Assembly: GCA_023137615.1 (NCBI GenBank)
Contig: JAGLOS010000003.1
Coordinates: 1 to 39,812, forward strand
Length of the DNA stretch: 39,812 bases
Direction: 5' to 3'
Source of the DNA: Minisyncoccota bacterium
GTDB lineage: Bacteria > Patescibacteriota > Minisyncoccia > Phycocordibacterales > JAGLOS01
Positions 24,994 to 32,317 of the stretch are shown here, in pieces; position 1 is the stretch's first letter; every line of letters starts with the position of its first letter. The notes below the pieces were generated by a model. The model was not told the origin of the DNA and searched no databases. It worked only from the letters and a program-made list of their open reading frames with translations. The position numbers were made by a program, and so were the translations under genes.

Positions 24994-25713
24994 CTATTTT
25001 TTGAGCTCCTCTACCTCTTTCTCGGTAAGATACATCCACTTACCGCTTGCAAGATTCCCCAGTTTAAGTTTTCCCAATGAAACTCGTTGCAAATACACCA
25101 CATGCTCATCAAGCTCTCTAAACATCATACGCACTTGTCGTTTTTTCCCCTCTGTCAAAACAACTTCAAAAGTATCGTCCCCTACGTGTTTGATTCTCTT
25201 TGCTCTTACCTGCCCGATGTCTTCAATATCCATACCGTCCACAAATACTTTCAAAATCCTCCTTACATTTCTTGCCTGATCTTTCCGCAGTGTCACAATG
25301 TATTTTTTCTCATGCTCATAGCTGGGATGTGTAAGCTCTTGTGTAAGATCTCCATCATTTGTAAGCAACACCAAACCTTGCGAATCTTTGTCGAGCCGAC
25401 CAACAATATGCAATGACATATTTTTCCAAACTTTTTGAGGCAACAAACTATATACATTCTTTTCATCTTTGAAGCTTTTGGTTGTACAAGTATAACCCGT
25501 CGGCTTGTTCATTTTTATATATACCTTCTTTTTTTCAGAACCAATGATCTTTCCGCCGATCTTCACCTCGTCGTGTTCATCTACTTTCATACCAAGTACA
25601 GCCAACTTTCCATTAACATACACGCCTCTGCCGTTACCGATAAGCTCATCCGCCTTGCGCCGGGAACAAAATCCCGAATGTGCTATAAATTTTTGTAATC
25701 TTTCTTTTTTCAT
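24994..25713 (-). CDS. rRNA pseudouridine synthase, RsuA/RluB family
   Basis: 239 residues. An N-terminal S4 RNA-binding domain (LQKFIAHSGFCSRRKADELI, about 5-50) is joined to a pseudouridine-synthase domain. The catalytic motif VGRLDKDSQGLVLLTNDG has Asp108. MNKPTGYTCT, HPSYEHEKKY and LTEGKKRQVRMMF are further family marks. RluB (23S rRNA) and RsuA (16S) are hard to separate by eye. The gene follows rlmB with only a 6-nt gap, so rRNA modification genes are paired here. Confidence 0.93.
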   Translation of the reverse strand: MKKERLQKFIAHSGFCSRRKADELIGNGRGVYVNGKLAVLGMKVDEHDEVKIGGKIIGSEKKKVYIKMNKPTGYTCTTKSFKDEKNVYSLLPQKVWKNMSLHIVGRLDKDSQGLVLLTNDGDLTQELTHPSYEHEKKYIVTLRKDQARNVRRILKVFVDGMDIEDIGQVRAKRIKHVGDDTFEVVLTEGKKRQVRMMFRELDEHVVYLQRVSLGKLKLGNLASGKWMYLTEKEVEELKK

Positions 25714-25719
25714 AATTAA

Positions 25720-26496
25720 CTATTTAGAATCATCTGCCAACTTTCTTTCTTGGATAGCATTTTGATGCTTTGCACTCCAAGCATATAATGCGATCGCCGC
25801 AGATGCCGCTGCATTGAGTGACTCACATTTTTGATCGATCGGTATGGAAAGCATAATGTCACAAAGATCACGTGTCTTTTCGCGCACACCCTTTGCCTCA
25901 TTACCAAGAACAAACACAGTCGGAGCATCAAATTTTTCATCAGTTACTTTTGTCTCAGCTTCACCTGCAAGTCCATACACCCAAAAACCGCGTTTTTTGA
26001 GGTCTCGAATCGTATCATTGATATTTCCAATAGTTACCAATGGAATTCTAAACGCCATCCCCGCAGAAACTTTTACAACAGCCCCTGTCGCTTGACCTTG
26101 ATTGTGTGACGGCATAAGTACGCCCGACACCCCAAAAGCAGCCGCAGAGCGTATCACCGCACCGATATTTTGCGGATCCTGCAATTCACCCAAGATCACC
26201 AATGACGTGTCTTCCTTTATTTCAAGATCCTTGATAAATTCTTTGTATGGACGCATCAAGCCCTCATTTGCAACAAGCGCCACCACACCTTGATGAGTGG
26301 CTTCACGCAGGTCTTTTCCCAAAGTGGCATCTCCTGAGAGTTTTGATGTCGGCACACCCGTTTCCTTAATAAGAGTCAAAAGCTCCTCATCGTCAATATT
26401 CGACGAAAGAAACACTTTCTTGATCGACTGCGGCGAATGCGCCAACGCCTCGATCAGCGCGTGTTTTCCATAGATATATGTCTTCCTCTCTTTCAT
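25720..26496 (-). CDS. rlmB: TrmH/SpoU-family rRNA 2'-O-methyltransferase
   Basis: 258 residues. The N-terminal substrate-binding domain (TYIYGKHALIEALAHSP) precedes the SPOUT knot: LGELQDPQNIGAVIRSAAAF, VFVLGNEAKGVRE and SIPIDQKCESLNAAASAAIA. This layout fits RlmB, which methylates G2251 of 23S rRNA, although other SpoU members are possible. TATAAT (26504-26509) lies 7 nt before the ATG. The last two residues run into the gap before the RsuA/RluB gene, showing one operon. Confidence 0.92.
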   Translation of the reverse strand: MKERKTYIYGKHALIEALAHSPQSIKKVFLSSNIDDEELLTLIKETGVPTSKLSGDATLGKDLREATHQGVVALVANEGLMRPYKEFIKDLEIKEDTSLVILGELQDPQNIGAVIRSAAAFGVSGVLMPSHNQGQATGAVVKVSAGMAFRIPLVTIGNINDTIRDLKKRGFWVYGLAGEAETKVTDEKFDAPTVFVLGNEAKGVREKTRDLCDIMLSIPIDQKCESLNAAASAAIALYAWSAKHQNAIQERKLADDSK

Positions 26497-26543
26497 GGTA
26501 TCAATTATACTATATCAGATAGAATATATTACAATACATAAAA

Positions 26544-26583
26544 AGAATTAGGTAATTAAAATATGTTTTAATTACCTAATTCT
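26544..26583 (-). terminator. Long hairpin terminator before rlmB
   Basis: A perfect 18-bp stem (AGAATTAGGTAATTAAAA and complement) around a TATG loop. Read leftward it is followed by CTTTTTATG. It would stop any transcript coming from the tRNA side before the rlmB promoter. Confidence 0.75.
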
Positions 26584-26621
26584 TTCAGCAGCAGCCATAG
26601 GCGTAAGATGAAATTTCTCTT

Positions 26622-26776
26622 TGTGACTCTACGGGGAGTCGGGGTCAAGTTTCTAAGTATTTTCTTCACTCTTTCAGAGCTCAAAAATACTAAGAACTTC
26701 CTCCCCGGACTCGGCTACAGTTCTCCTTTCGGTCGAACTGGCTTCGCCGCCTCCGTCTTTCGACTCCCCGTAGAGT
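26622..26776. repeat. Structured block bounded by inverted copies of the tRNA-Glu 3' end
   Basis: A perfect 16-bp inverted repeat (ACTCTACGGGGAGTCG at 26627-26642 and its complement at 26761-26776) closes the block. In addition, 26622-26639 is an 18-bp direct repeat of the tRNA-Glu 3' end at 26823-26840. Inside are further stems (CTAAGTATTTT with a near-complement, GGC/GCC, AGTTC/GAACT). It could be a structured RNA or a relic of tRNA-targeted insertion. Confidence 0.6.
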
Positions 26777-26790
26777 TCTCAGGCACACGA

Positions 26791-26817
26791 AAAAATCCAT
26801 CTTTCAGATGGATTTTT
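26791..26817 (-). terminator. Terminator of tRNA-Glu
   Basis: Arms AAAAATCCATCT and AGATGGATTTTT around TTC, extended by GGCAC/GTGCC outside. Read leftward it ends in a T-run and lies 7 nt after the tRNA 3' end. Confidence 0.85.
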
Positions 26818-26824
26818 GTGCCTG

Positions 26825-26896
26825 TGACTCTACGGGGAGTTGAACCCCGATTGCCGGCTTGAGAAGCCGATGTCCTAACCATTAGACGATAGAGCC
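26825..26896 (-). tRNA. tRNA-Glu (anticodon CTC)
   Basis: A 72-nt cloverleaf. The acceptor pairs GGCTCTA with TAGAGTC plus discriminator A. The D-arm is GTCT/GGAC. The anticodon stem TCGGC/GCCGG has loop TTCTCAA (anticodon CTC, reads GAG). The T-arm is CGGGG/CCCCG with loop TTCAACT. The 3' CCA is not encoded. A heptamer tandem repeat occupies the region just upstream, where the promoter should be. Confidence 0.95.
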
Positions 26897-26903
26897 GAAA
26901 TTA

Positions 26904-26934
26904 GTTTGTAGTTTGTAGTTTGTAGTTTGTAGTT
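26904..26934. repeat. Heptamer tandem repeat upstream of tRNA-Glu
   Basis: Four full copies of GTTTGTA and a partial fifth (CAAACTA-type units when read in the tRNA direction). It starts 8 nt before the tRNA 5' end, so it overlaps the expected -10 and spacer. Confidence 0.9.
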
Positions 26935-27051
26935 ACTAGTAAAACAGAATACCAGATTATTTCAAAAACGTCTACACGATCACCTGTAACCACTCACACT
27001 TAACATCAATAATCTGTAAAAAATAAGTCATTACAACTTTGTTCTAATCAT

Positions 27052-27083
27052 AATTCAATGGCTATGGGTATAGCCATTGAATT
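27052..27083 (-). terminator. Hairpin downstream of murF
   Basis: A perfect 13-bp stem AATTCAATGGCTA/TAGCCATTGAATT with a 6-nt loop, inside the MITE-like element. It could end the division-cluster transcript, although its T-run is weak. Confidence 0.45.
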
Positions 27084-27112
27084 GTCCGACCTCCTTCATA
27101 ACAACGGCAAAG

Positions 27113-27210
27113 CCGTCTTTGCGAGCGTTTAGCGTGGCAATCCAGAGTCACAACCACAATACTCTAGACTGCCACGTCACTCCACTGCGTTCCGCTCCTC
27201 GCAGAGACGG
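27113..27210. repeat. Dispersed palindromic repeat, copy 2
   Basis: Arms CCGTCTTTGCGAGCG...GGCAATCCAGA and TCTAGACTGCC...CTCGCAGAGACGG surround a loop with CACAACCACAATAC. The loop is the reverse complement of the loop type in copy 1 at 17809-17915, so the two copies are in opposite orientation. Confidence 0.8.
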
Positions 27211-27236
27211 GTGGTTTTAGGTGTGAGTGGTTATGA

Positions 27237-28526
27237 TCACCTGCTCTGCCACTCTTTTTCCTGTCGCACCAATACTTGTTTTTTGTTCTCCGGATGTGCC
27301 ATTATCTCTTCCACGGCGTACTCCATGCGCATACCTTGTGATCCTTTTATAAATATAACATCTTCTTCTTTAATAATTCTTTCAGCATGTTTCCCCGCTT
27401 CTTTAGAATCGGCAAATTCCACGATATTCTTTTCTGACATGCCGCCGATCAACGCACCGTCCACCACAGATTGCGCACGCGGTCCAACTACGAACAAAAG
27501 GTCACACATTTTACCAACCATTACACCCACCTCTTTATGTGCCTCTATGGTAAATTTTCCAAGTTCGAGCATATCCCCCAAAATAGCGATCTTTTTACCT
27601 TTTATATTAAGTTCCCCGACAGTTTCAAGCCCCGCCAAGACAGCGACAGGAGAGGCGTTATATGTATCATCTATGATGATACATCCTTTCAAGCCCTCAA
27701 CAAGACGCAATCGCCCGGGTGGTGGCGTATAGCTTGAAAGCGACTCAAGAATGTCCTTTGTGTCCAACTTGAAATATCTCCCAACAGCGAGCGCGCACAG
27801 GGCAACATAGACATGATGTCTTCCAAAAACATTTTTCATGTGTATTGTTATTTTCTTTCTCCCATCTTTGAGTTCAAAAGAAAGACCTATCGGAACACCA
27901 TCATTGTATGAGATCTGCACGTTATCCGCTCGAATATCTGTATTTTTTTCAAATCCGTATGTAATATATTCATGATCGGTAGTGTCTTTTAGAACACGCA
28001 CTTTTTCGTCATCCCCGTTGAGAATGAGAAGTCCGTCTTTTTTTAGTGAATTTATAAGAAATGCCTTTTCCCGAACAAGATGTTCAACGGAATCAAAAAA
28101 TTCAACATGTGTCGGCACATCCCCAAATCGTGTGATGACCACAATATCAGCCACAAGCCATTTTGAAACATTTTCAACATCTCCCGGTCTTTCGGCACCA
28201 ACCTCAAGGATCAACAATTCCGGATAATGATGTCTGAATATCAAAAGAGAAACACCTTTTATAATATTCTTTAACCATAAAAAAGGGTTATTCCATCCTG
28301 TCGGACAATTCAAAATGGTCAGAAGCACATTGAATTCACCACTAAAACTCTTTTTGCTCTTCCGTACAAAAAAAGATTTGTTCAAAACAGTATAAAGAGC
28401 GTCTTCGGTAGATGTTTTTCCCACGCTTCCTGTGATCGCGATAACGCGCGGGTGATATTTTTTCAAAACAAGTTTTGCCTCGTATATAAGTATCGCAACG
28501 ACGATCTTCTTGAACATGACTTTCAT
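27237..28526 (-). CDS. murF: UDP-N-acetylmuramoyl-tripeptide--D-Ala-D-Ala ligase (MurF)
   Basis: Adds the D-Ala-D-Ala dipeptide to the peptidoglycan precursor in the cytoplasm. The Mur ligase ATP loop ITGSVGKTSTEDAL, the central LILEVGAERPGDVENV, NGDDEKV, and IIIDDTYNASPVAVLAGL are clear. The C-terminal domain has ILGDMLELG. The N-terminal UDP-sugar-binding domain of E. coli MurF is replaced by about 30 mostly hydrophobic residues. I chose ATG 28526 because TATAAT (28534-28539) lies 7 nt before it and overlaps an earlier in-frame ATG (28535). It is the last gene of the division cluster, and its stop codon lies in the duplicated target of the MITE-like element. Confidence 0.92.
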   Translation of the reverse strand: MKVMFKKIVVAILIYEAKLVLKKYHPRVIAITGSVGKTSTEDALYTVLNKSFFVRKSKKSFSGEFNVLLTILNCPTGWNNPFLWLKNIIKGVSLLIFRHHYPELLILEVGAERPGDVENVSKWLVADIVVITRFGDVPTHVEFFDSVEHLVREKAFLINSLKKDGLLILNGDDEKVRVLKDTTDHEYITYGFEKNTDIRADNVQISYNDGVPIGLSFELKDGRKKITIHMKNVFGRHHVYVALCALAVGRYFKLDTKDILESLSSYTPPPGRLRLVEGLKGCIIIDDTYNASPVAVLAGLETVGELNIKGKKIAILGDMLELGKFTIEAHKEVGVMVGKMCDLLFVVGPRAQSVVDGALIGGMSEKNIVEFADSKEAGKHAERIIKEEDVIFIKGSQGMRMEYAVEEIMAHPENKKQVLVRQEKEWQSR

Positions 28527-28571
28527 AAAAAACATTATACCCTGTTTTACGACCCAAGAACACTCTGTTTT

Positions 28572-30284
28572 TTATCTATCCGGCGGTATGTTGTAATAAT
28601 TTATAAGAAACTTTGTCACATCCATAAACGGATGTGTGAGTGTTTGTGAGGCATATCGTACCTCTTTTGGATCAACCGCATACAAAAATACTAAAAATTT
28701 AGGATCATATGCGGGGAAATACCCAAAGAAAGAGTGAAGAAATTTGTCCTCATAATATCCACCCTCCGGATCAGCCATCTGTGCGGTTCCTGTTTTGGCA
28801 GCGATACTGTATCCATCCATCTTGACCGTTCCGTTCAAAAGCGCGGTATCAACAACTTCCACCAACATTCGGGATATTTCATCCGATGTTTCTTCCTTGA
28901 GCACTCGAGAACCTTCCTCGTGTGCTATCTCTTGTGAATACCCGAGAGTATAGTCGATCTCTTTAACCAAATGTGGTGTTATAAGAGTACCTCCGTTTGC
29001 CAAAACAGAAAGAGCTTTTACCATTACAAACGGTGTTATTGCTATACCTTGTCCAAACGAAGCAGTAGCATATTCAATATCGCGAGAACTTTTAAGGTTC
29101 GACACAAGACCCTTTGTGTCGTTTGGCAGATCGACCCCGGAGCGCTCTGCCAGACCGAAATCATACATATACTTTTTGAAATTTTCTTTCCCAACTTTCT
29201 GCATGACATGCACCGCGCCGGTGTTAAGCGATTGATTTAACACTTCCTGCATAGGAACAACACCACGACCTATACCATCGTAATTCTCTATCCGCAAACC
29301 GTCGAGAACAACATAACCATCATCTTTGTATGTTGAATCATAAGTAACAACTCCCGTATCAAGCCCTGTAGCCATAGTAAGTGGTTTCATGATGGAGCCC
29401 ATCTCATATACATTCTCTACCAATGGGTTGGTAAATACCGAGATATCATCTACTTTATTAAAATAATTCGGGTCAAAGCCCGGTCGACTGGCAAGCGCAT
29501 ATATGGAACCGGTGCGCGGATCAATAATAATACCTCCGACACTGTCAGTATTCCACTTCTCTTCAAGACCCAGCAAGCTCTCTTCTAACATACCCTGAAC
29601 AGATAGTTCGATCGTCGTTACAATATCTCCATCACGATTGTTTCTGCTGTTTGATCTAAGAAGCTCGTTTACATTGGAAAATACTTCCGCAAAAAAATTT
29701 ACATAGAGCTTATTCTCGCCACGAGACAGTATATCATCATAATACCTCTCAAGACCATATCGCCCCCCAAGAACATTTCCTTTATACCCGACAAAACCGA
29801 TCGCATGTGCGGAGAGAGTCCCCCCGGGGTAAAAACGCCACTTATCTTCTGCTAAAACAACGCCTTTTATATCAAGCGCCTCTATTTTCTGCGCGGTTTC
29901 TTTGTCGAGACGCTTAACTATTTCTTCATAGGGATCGTCTTTTTTCCCCGCACGCAAAAAGAATATGTCTTTTTCTATGTCAACAATACTCGAAAGCTGC
30001 TTGTAAACATATGAAATATTACTTATCTGAGAAGGGTCAATGGCTAATATATAACCTGAACGAAGTGTCGCGCAAGAAATACGTGTTCCATCCTTTTTTT
30101 CAAAATAGATCGTACCACGGTCAAACACATACGATTGGTCGGTGACATACTGACCGTCTGCTTGCTGCGCATACAGCTCTCCTCGTATGATCTGTACAAT
30201 AAAAAGCCGCCCCAACAAGATAAGCGCGACGACAATAATGCCAAAGTATAAAATTCCTATTCTTGATACGGATCGTATTTTCAT
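28572..30284 (-). CDS. ftsI: Peptidoglycan transpeptidase FtsI (PBP3-like)
   Basis: Septal class B penicillin-binding protein. It has one N-terminal transmembrane helix (about 10-30), the dimerisation/pedestal region (FDRGTIYFEKKDGT; KWRFYPGGTLSAHAIGFVG), then the transpeptidase domain. Active-site motifs are SxxK in MGSIMKP (Ser297), SLN in NQSLNTG, and KTG in AAKTGTAQ (Lys497), counted from the ATG at 30284. A GTG at 30287 is an alternative start. It overlaps the ftsL stop (TGATG), typical of translational coupling. It lies between ftsL and murF in normal division-cluster order. Confidence 0.94.
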   Translation of the reverse strand: MKIRSVSRIGILYFGIIVVALILLGRLFIVQIIRGELYAQQADGQYVTDQSYVFDRGTIYFEKKDGTRISCATLRSGYILAIDPSQISNISYVYKQLSSIVDIEKDIFFLRAGKKDDPYEEIVKRLDKETAQKIEALDIKGVVLAEDKWRFYPGGTLSAHAIGFVGYKGNVLGGRYGLERYYDDILSRGENKLYVNFFAEVFSNVNELLRSNSRNNRDGDIVTTIELSVQGMLEESLLGLEEKWNTDSVGGIIIDPRTGSIYALASRPGFDPNYFNKVDDISVFTNPLVENVYEMGSIMKPLTMATGLDTGVVTYDSTYKDDGYVVLDGLRIENYDGIGRGVVPMQEVLNQSLNTGAVHVMQKVGKENFKKYMYDFGLAERSGVDLPNDTKGLVSNLKSSRDIEYATASFGQGIAITPFVMVKALSVLANGGTLITPHLVKEIDYTLGYSQEIAHEEGSRVLKEETSDEISRMLVEVVDTALLNGTVKMDGYSIAAKTGTAQMADPEGGYYEDKFLHSFFGYFPAYDPKFLVFLYAVDPKEVRYASQTLTHPFMDVTKFLINYYNIPPDR

Positions 30285-30598
30285 CACTCACCCAATTTTG
30301 CAAAACCAGTACGAGTTCCACCATGTGCAAAAATAACATGATCCGGTTCGACAAAACCAAGTGAACCGGCAACTATCGGTGTGACCTCAGTGCTTAATTT
30401 CATATATACGGATTCAAGTTCACTGATATGAATAGTTGTTTCTGCGATCTTTTGTTCAACTGTTTTTCTCTCAACAATATGTAAAATAGTAGCATTCAAA
30501 AAGTATGTATACAACAAGAGCATTAAAAGCATTGCTGATAATATGCTCCAGAAAGATATGGTTCTTTTATTAAATTGTAATGTTTTTGCTTGAGTCAT
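30284..30598 (-). CDS. ftsL: FtsL-like cell division protein
   Basis: A 104-residue bitopic protein. It has a short basic cytoplasmic start (QFNKRTISF), one transmembrane helix (about 17-35), then a helix with heptad pattern (VERKTVEQKIAETTIHISELESVYMKL) as in FtsL/DivIC. Sequence identity in this family is always low, so the call rests on position between rsmH and ftsI, size and topology. Its ATG overlaps the rsmH stop by 1 nt and its stop overlaps the ftsI start, so the three are translationally coupled. Confidence 0.85.
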   Translation of the reverse strand: MTQAKTLQFNKRTISFWSILSAMLLMLLLYTYFLNATILHIVERKTVEQKIAETTIHISELESVYMKLSTEVTPIVAGSLGFVEPDHVIFAHGGTRTGFAKLGE

Positions 30599-31515
30599 TA
30601 TGCTATTTCTATTTGATCATGTGCCTTTTGTACTATGCGTAATTTGGCGCTGCGTGCCTTTGGATTATTTGAAAGTTCTTCTTCAGAAGGTACTATGGGT
30701 TTTTTGTTCACTATCTCGACGATCTGCTGTTGGGCAAGGTCCCTGAATGTTTTTTTGACGATCCTGTCCTCTCCGCTATGAAATGTAATAATTGCCAATC
30801 GTCCATCTTTTTTCAATAGTGCAACAGCTTTTTCAATTCCTGTTTTGAGCGCCCCGAGTTCATCATTTACCGTTATACGAAGTGCTTGAAATGTTTTTGT
30901 CGCCGGGTTTCTGCTTTTTTTCTTATACCAAAAGGGAATACTTCTATTTACTATCTCAACCAACTGAAATGTACGTCTTATGGGAGATTCTTTCCTTGCC
31001 TCCACTACATTTTTTGCGATACGTCGTGAAAATCTTTCTCCACCATACCCGTATATAATGTCAGCAATATTTTCTTCATCCCACGTATTGAGGATTTCAT
31101 AAGCCGTCAATTCATCTTCCTTTGGATGCGGATTGAAAGTCATAAGAAGAGGTTCGTCTTTGGCAAATGAGAAGCCCCTTCCACTATCTGTCAATTGACG
31201 ATTCGAAAGTCCAATATCAAGCAAAATGGCATGAACCGACACAATACCCGTCTCCTGTAATAAGATATCCATATCACGATAATTACCTCTAAGAAGTGCG
31301 AGTTTGGATTCTATCTTTTCCAGATTCTTCTGTGCAAGACAGAGCGCATCGCTATCCTGATCAATACCGATGATATAACCTTCTTTTCCTATAAGCTTTG
31401 CGATCTCAATGCTATGTCCACCAACATTTATGGTGCCGTCTATAACAACGTCTCCTTTTTTCAAATTAAGACCGGAGATCGTCTCTTTTAAAAGAACCGG
31501 GATATGATCTGTCAT
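30598..31515 (-). CDS. rsmH: 16S rRNA (cytosine1402-N4)-methyltransferase RsmH (MraW)
   Basis: 305 residues. HIPVLLKETISGL opens the protein, then SAM motif VIDGTINVGGHS (the usual G-x-G-G-H is N-V-G-G-H here), DQDSDAL, LLDIGLSNRQLTDSGRGFSF, TFQALRITVNDELGALK and IITFHSGEDRIVK. NPKARSAKLRIV ends the conserved core. The segment normally reading MRMD is LLMTFNP here, a local deviation. It is the second gene of the division cluster after mraZ, from which it is separated by a heptamer tandem repeat. Confidence 0.95.
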   Translation of the reverse strand: MTDHIPVLLKETISGLNLKKGDVVIDGTINVGGHSIEIAKLIGKEGYIIGIDQDSDALCLAQKNLEKIESKLALLRGNYRDMDILLQETGIVSVHAILLDIGLSNRQLTDSGRGFSFAKDEPLLMTFNPHPKEDELTAYEILNTWDEENIADIIYGYGGERFSRRIAKNVVEARKESPIRRTFQLVEIVNRSIPFWYKKKSRNPATKTFQALRITVNDELGALKTGIEKAVALLKKDGRLAIITFHSGEDRIVKKTFRDLAQQQIVEIVNKKPIVPSEEELSNNPKARSAKLRIVQKAHDQIEIA

Positions 31516-31526
31516 GTGTGAACCAA

Positions 31527-31566
31527 TAACTGATAACTGATAACTGATAACTGATAACTGATAACT
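31527..31566. repeat. Heptamer tandem repeat between mraZ and rsmH
   Basis: Five copies of TAACTGA and a partial sixth. It begins 12 nt from the rsmH ATG and ends at the mraZ stop codon, so it fills the whole intergenic space. The unit length equals that of the repeat before tRNA-Glu. Confidence 0.92.
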
Positions 31567-32000
31567 TACAACACACCAATTTCACCTAACTTTTCCGCCA
31601 ATACATCGGCCTGTTTTTCAATACGCTTTTTGTACTCACCCCATGCCTTATCGTTCCAGATCTCGATACGATCATGAACACCGATCACTGCAACTTTTCC
31701 CTTGAGATGTGCAAATCCTTTTAAGTATTCGGGAATCAAAATTCGACCTATTGAATCAACCTCTGTTTCCACCGCTCCTGCAAGCATAAAACGGTTGAAT
31801 CCTCGAGAGTCAGCTTGACCAAGTGGAAGCTCGGTCAGCTTCTCGGCGACCTTTTCCCATTCTTTGAGTGTGTACACAAACAGACAACTATCCAGTCCAT
31901 GCGTAACAACGACTTTTTTGCCAATTTCCTTTCGGAATTTTGACGGTAATGAAAGCCGTTTTTTCGCATCTAATGTATGTGTATACTCGCCAATTAACAT
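31566..32000 (-). CDS. mraZ: Transcriptional regulator MraZ
   Basis: A 144-residue protein with two SpoVT/AbrB-like DNA-binding repeats. The first is IGEYTHTLDAKKRLSLPSKF and the second is AVETEVDSIGRILIPEYL. FRKEIGKKVVVTHGLDSCL and VIGVHDRIEIWNDKAW complete each half. MraZ forms a ring and represses the division operon by binding repeated GTGGG-type boxes. Such boxes are seen upstream at 32152-32197. First gene of mraZ-rsmH-ftsL-ftsI-murF. CATAAT or TATAAC boxes lie 8-13 nt before the ATG. Confidence 0.95.
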   Translation of the reverse strand: MLIGEYTHTLDAKKRLSLPSKFRKEIGKKVVVTHGLDSCLFVYTLKEWEKVAEKLTELPLGQADSRGFNRFMLAGAVETEVDSIGRILIPEYLKGFAHLKGKVAVIGVHDRIEIWNDKAWGEYKKRIEKQADVLAEKLGEIGVL

Positions 32001-32151
32001 ATGTTTTGATTATGTTATAGGGAACATTTGCGAGCCCATTTTAAAATAATAGTGTAGCGATGATAGTATGCATAAAGCATTTACATTTTTACACGATTGT
32101 TTTGAGATGGGCCCCTTAACTTTTAGTACCAATAAGCAAAAAGAGAGGTCT

Positions 32152-32197
32152 CCCACTTCTTCCCACCTGTCTACCACTATATACCACCCCTCACCAC
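32152..32197 (-). promoter_or_regulatory. Putative MraZ operator: five GTGG(G/T) boxes
   Basis: On the mraZ strand GTGGT, GTGGT, GTGGT, GTGGG and GTGGG occur at 32193-32197, 32183-32187, 32173-32177, 32162-32166 and 32152-32156. The steps are 10, 10, 11 and 10 bp, so all boxes face the same side of the helix. Known MraZ sites are direct TGGG-type repeats with 10-bp spacing upstream of mraZ, so autoregulation is likely. Confidence 0.8.
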
Positions 32198-32210
32198 TTT
32201 GCAACCCCCG

Positions 32211-32253
32211 CTATCCACAACAGCCCACTTGAAAAGTGGGCTGTTGTGGATAG
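32211..32253. repeat. Perfect 20-bp inverted repeat upstream of the MraZ boxes
   Basis: Arms CTATCCACAACAGCCCACTT and its exact complement surround GAA. Each arm contains a GTGGG/CCCAC word and a CTATCCACA word one base from a DnaA box. There is no T-run on the mraZ strand, so it is not an ordinary terminator. Confidence 0.8.
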
Positions 32254-32260
32254 CCAGTTG

Positions 32261-32317
32261 ATAGTAAAAAGCAACAAAAAAATGCGCTTTGCGCATTTTT
32301 TTGTTGCTTTTTACTAT
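32261..32317 (-). terminator. greA terminator, perfect 27-bp hairpin
   Basis: Perfect arms meet at a TTT loop. The core is ATGCGC/GCGCAT flanked by A7 and T7, and the stem extends through GTAAAAAGCAAC. It begins 18 nt after the greA stop and could work in both directions. Confidence 0.85.

Larger units (their letters stand above)
26987..27234. mobile_element. MITE-like element with terminal inverted repeats and target duplication
   Basis: Terminal inverted repeats of 17 bp match at 16 positions: TAACCACTCACACTTAA (26987-27003) and the complement of 27217-27233. A direct repeat GATCACCTG flanks them at 26978-26986 and 27235-27243, with one extra T on the right. The right copy spans the murF stop codon. 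Inside are a hairpin (27052-27083) and a copy of the dispersed palindromic repeat. There is no transposase, so any movement would need one supplied elsewhere. Confidence 0.65.
26497..27236. other. 740-bp non-coding region between rlmB and murF
   Basis: There is no protein gene. From left to right it holds a long terminator hairpin, a structured block flanked by inverted copies of a tRNA end, a second terminator, tRNA-Glu(CTC), a heptamer tandem repeat, and a MITE-like element that reaches the murF stop codon. Each is listed separately. Confidence 0.8.

Noticed and set aside
26608-26862. 84-codon plus-strand frame over the tRNA region
   Set aside because: It reads through the inverted tRNA-end repeats and into the antisense of tRNA-Glu, so it is not a gene.
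27237-28526. Recoded TGA
   Set aside because: TGA ends murF, ftsL and the PSD-like gene at the expected family lengths, so the standard bacterial meaning of TGA holds.
32211-32253. DnaA boxes or a replication origin
   Set aside because: The two CTATCCACA words are one base off the consensus and are explained by one inverted repeat. There is no cluster of boxes and no dnaA or dnaN nearby.
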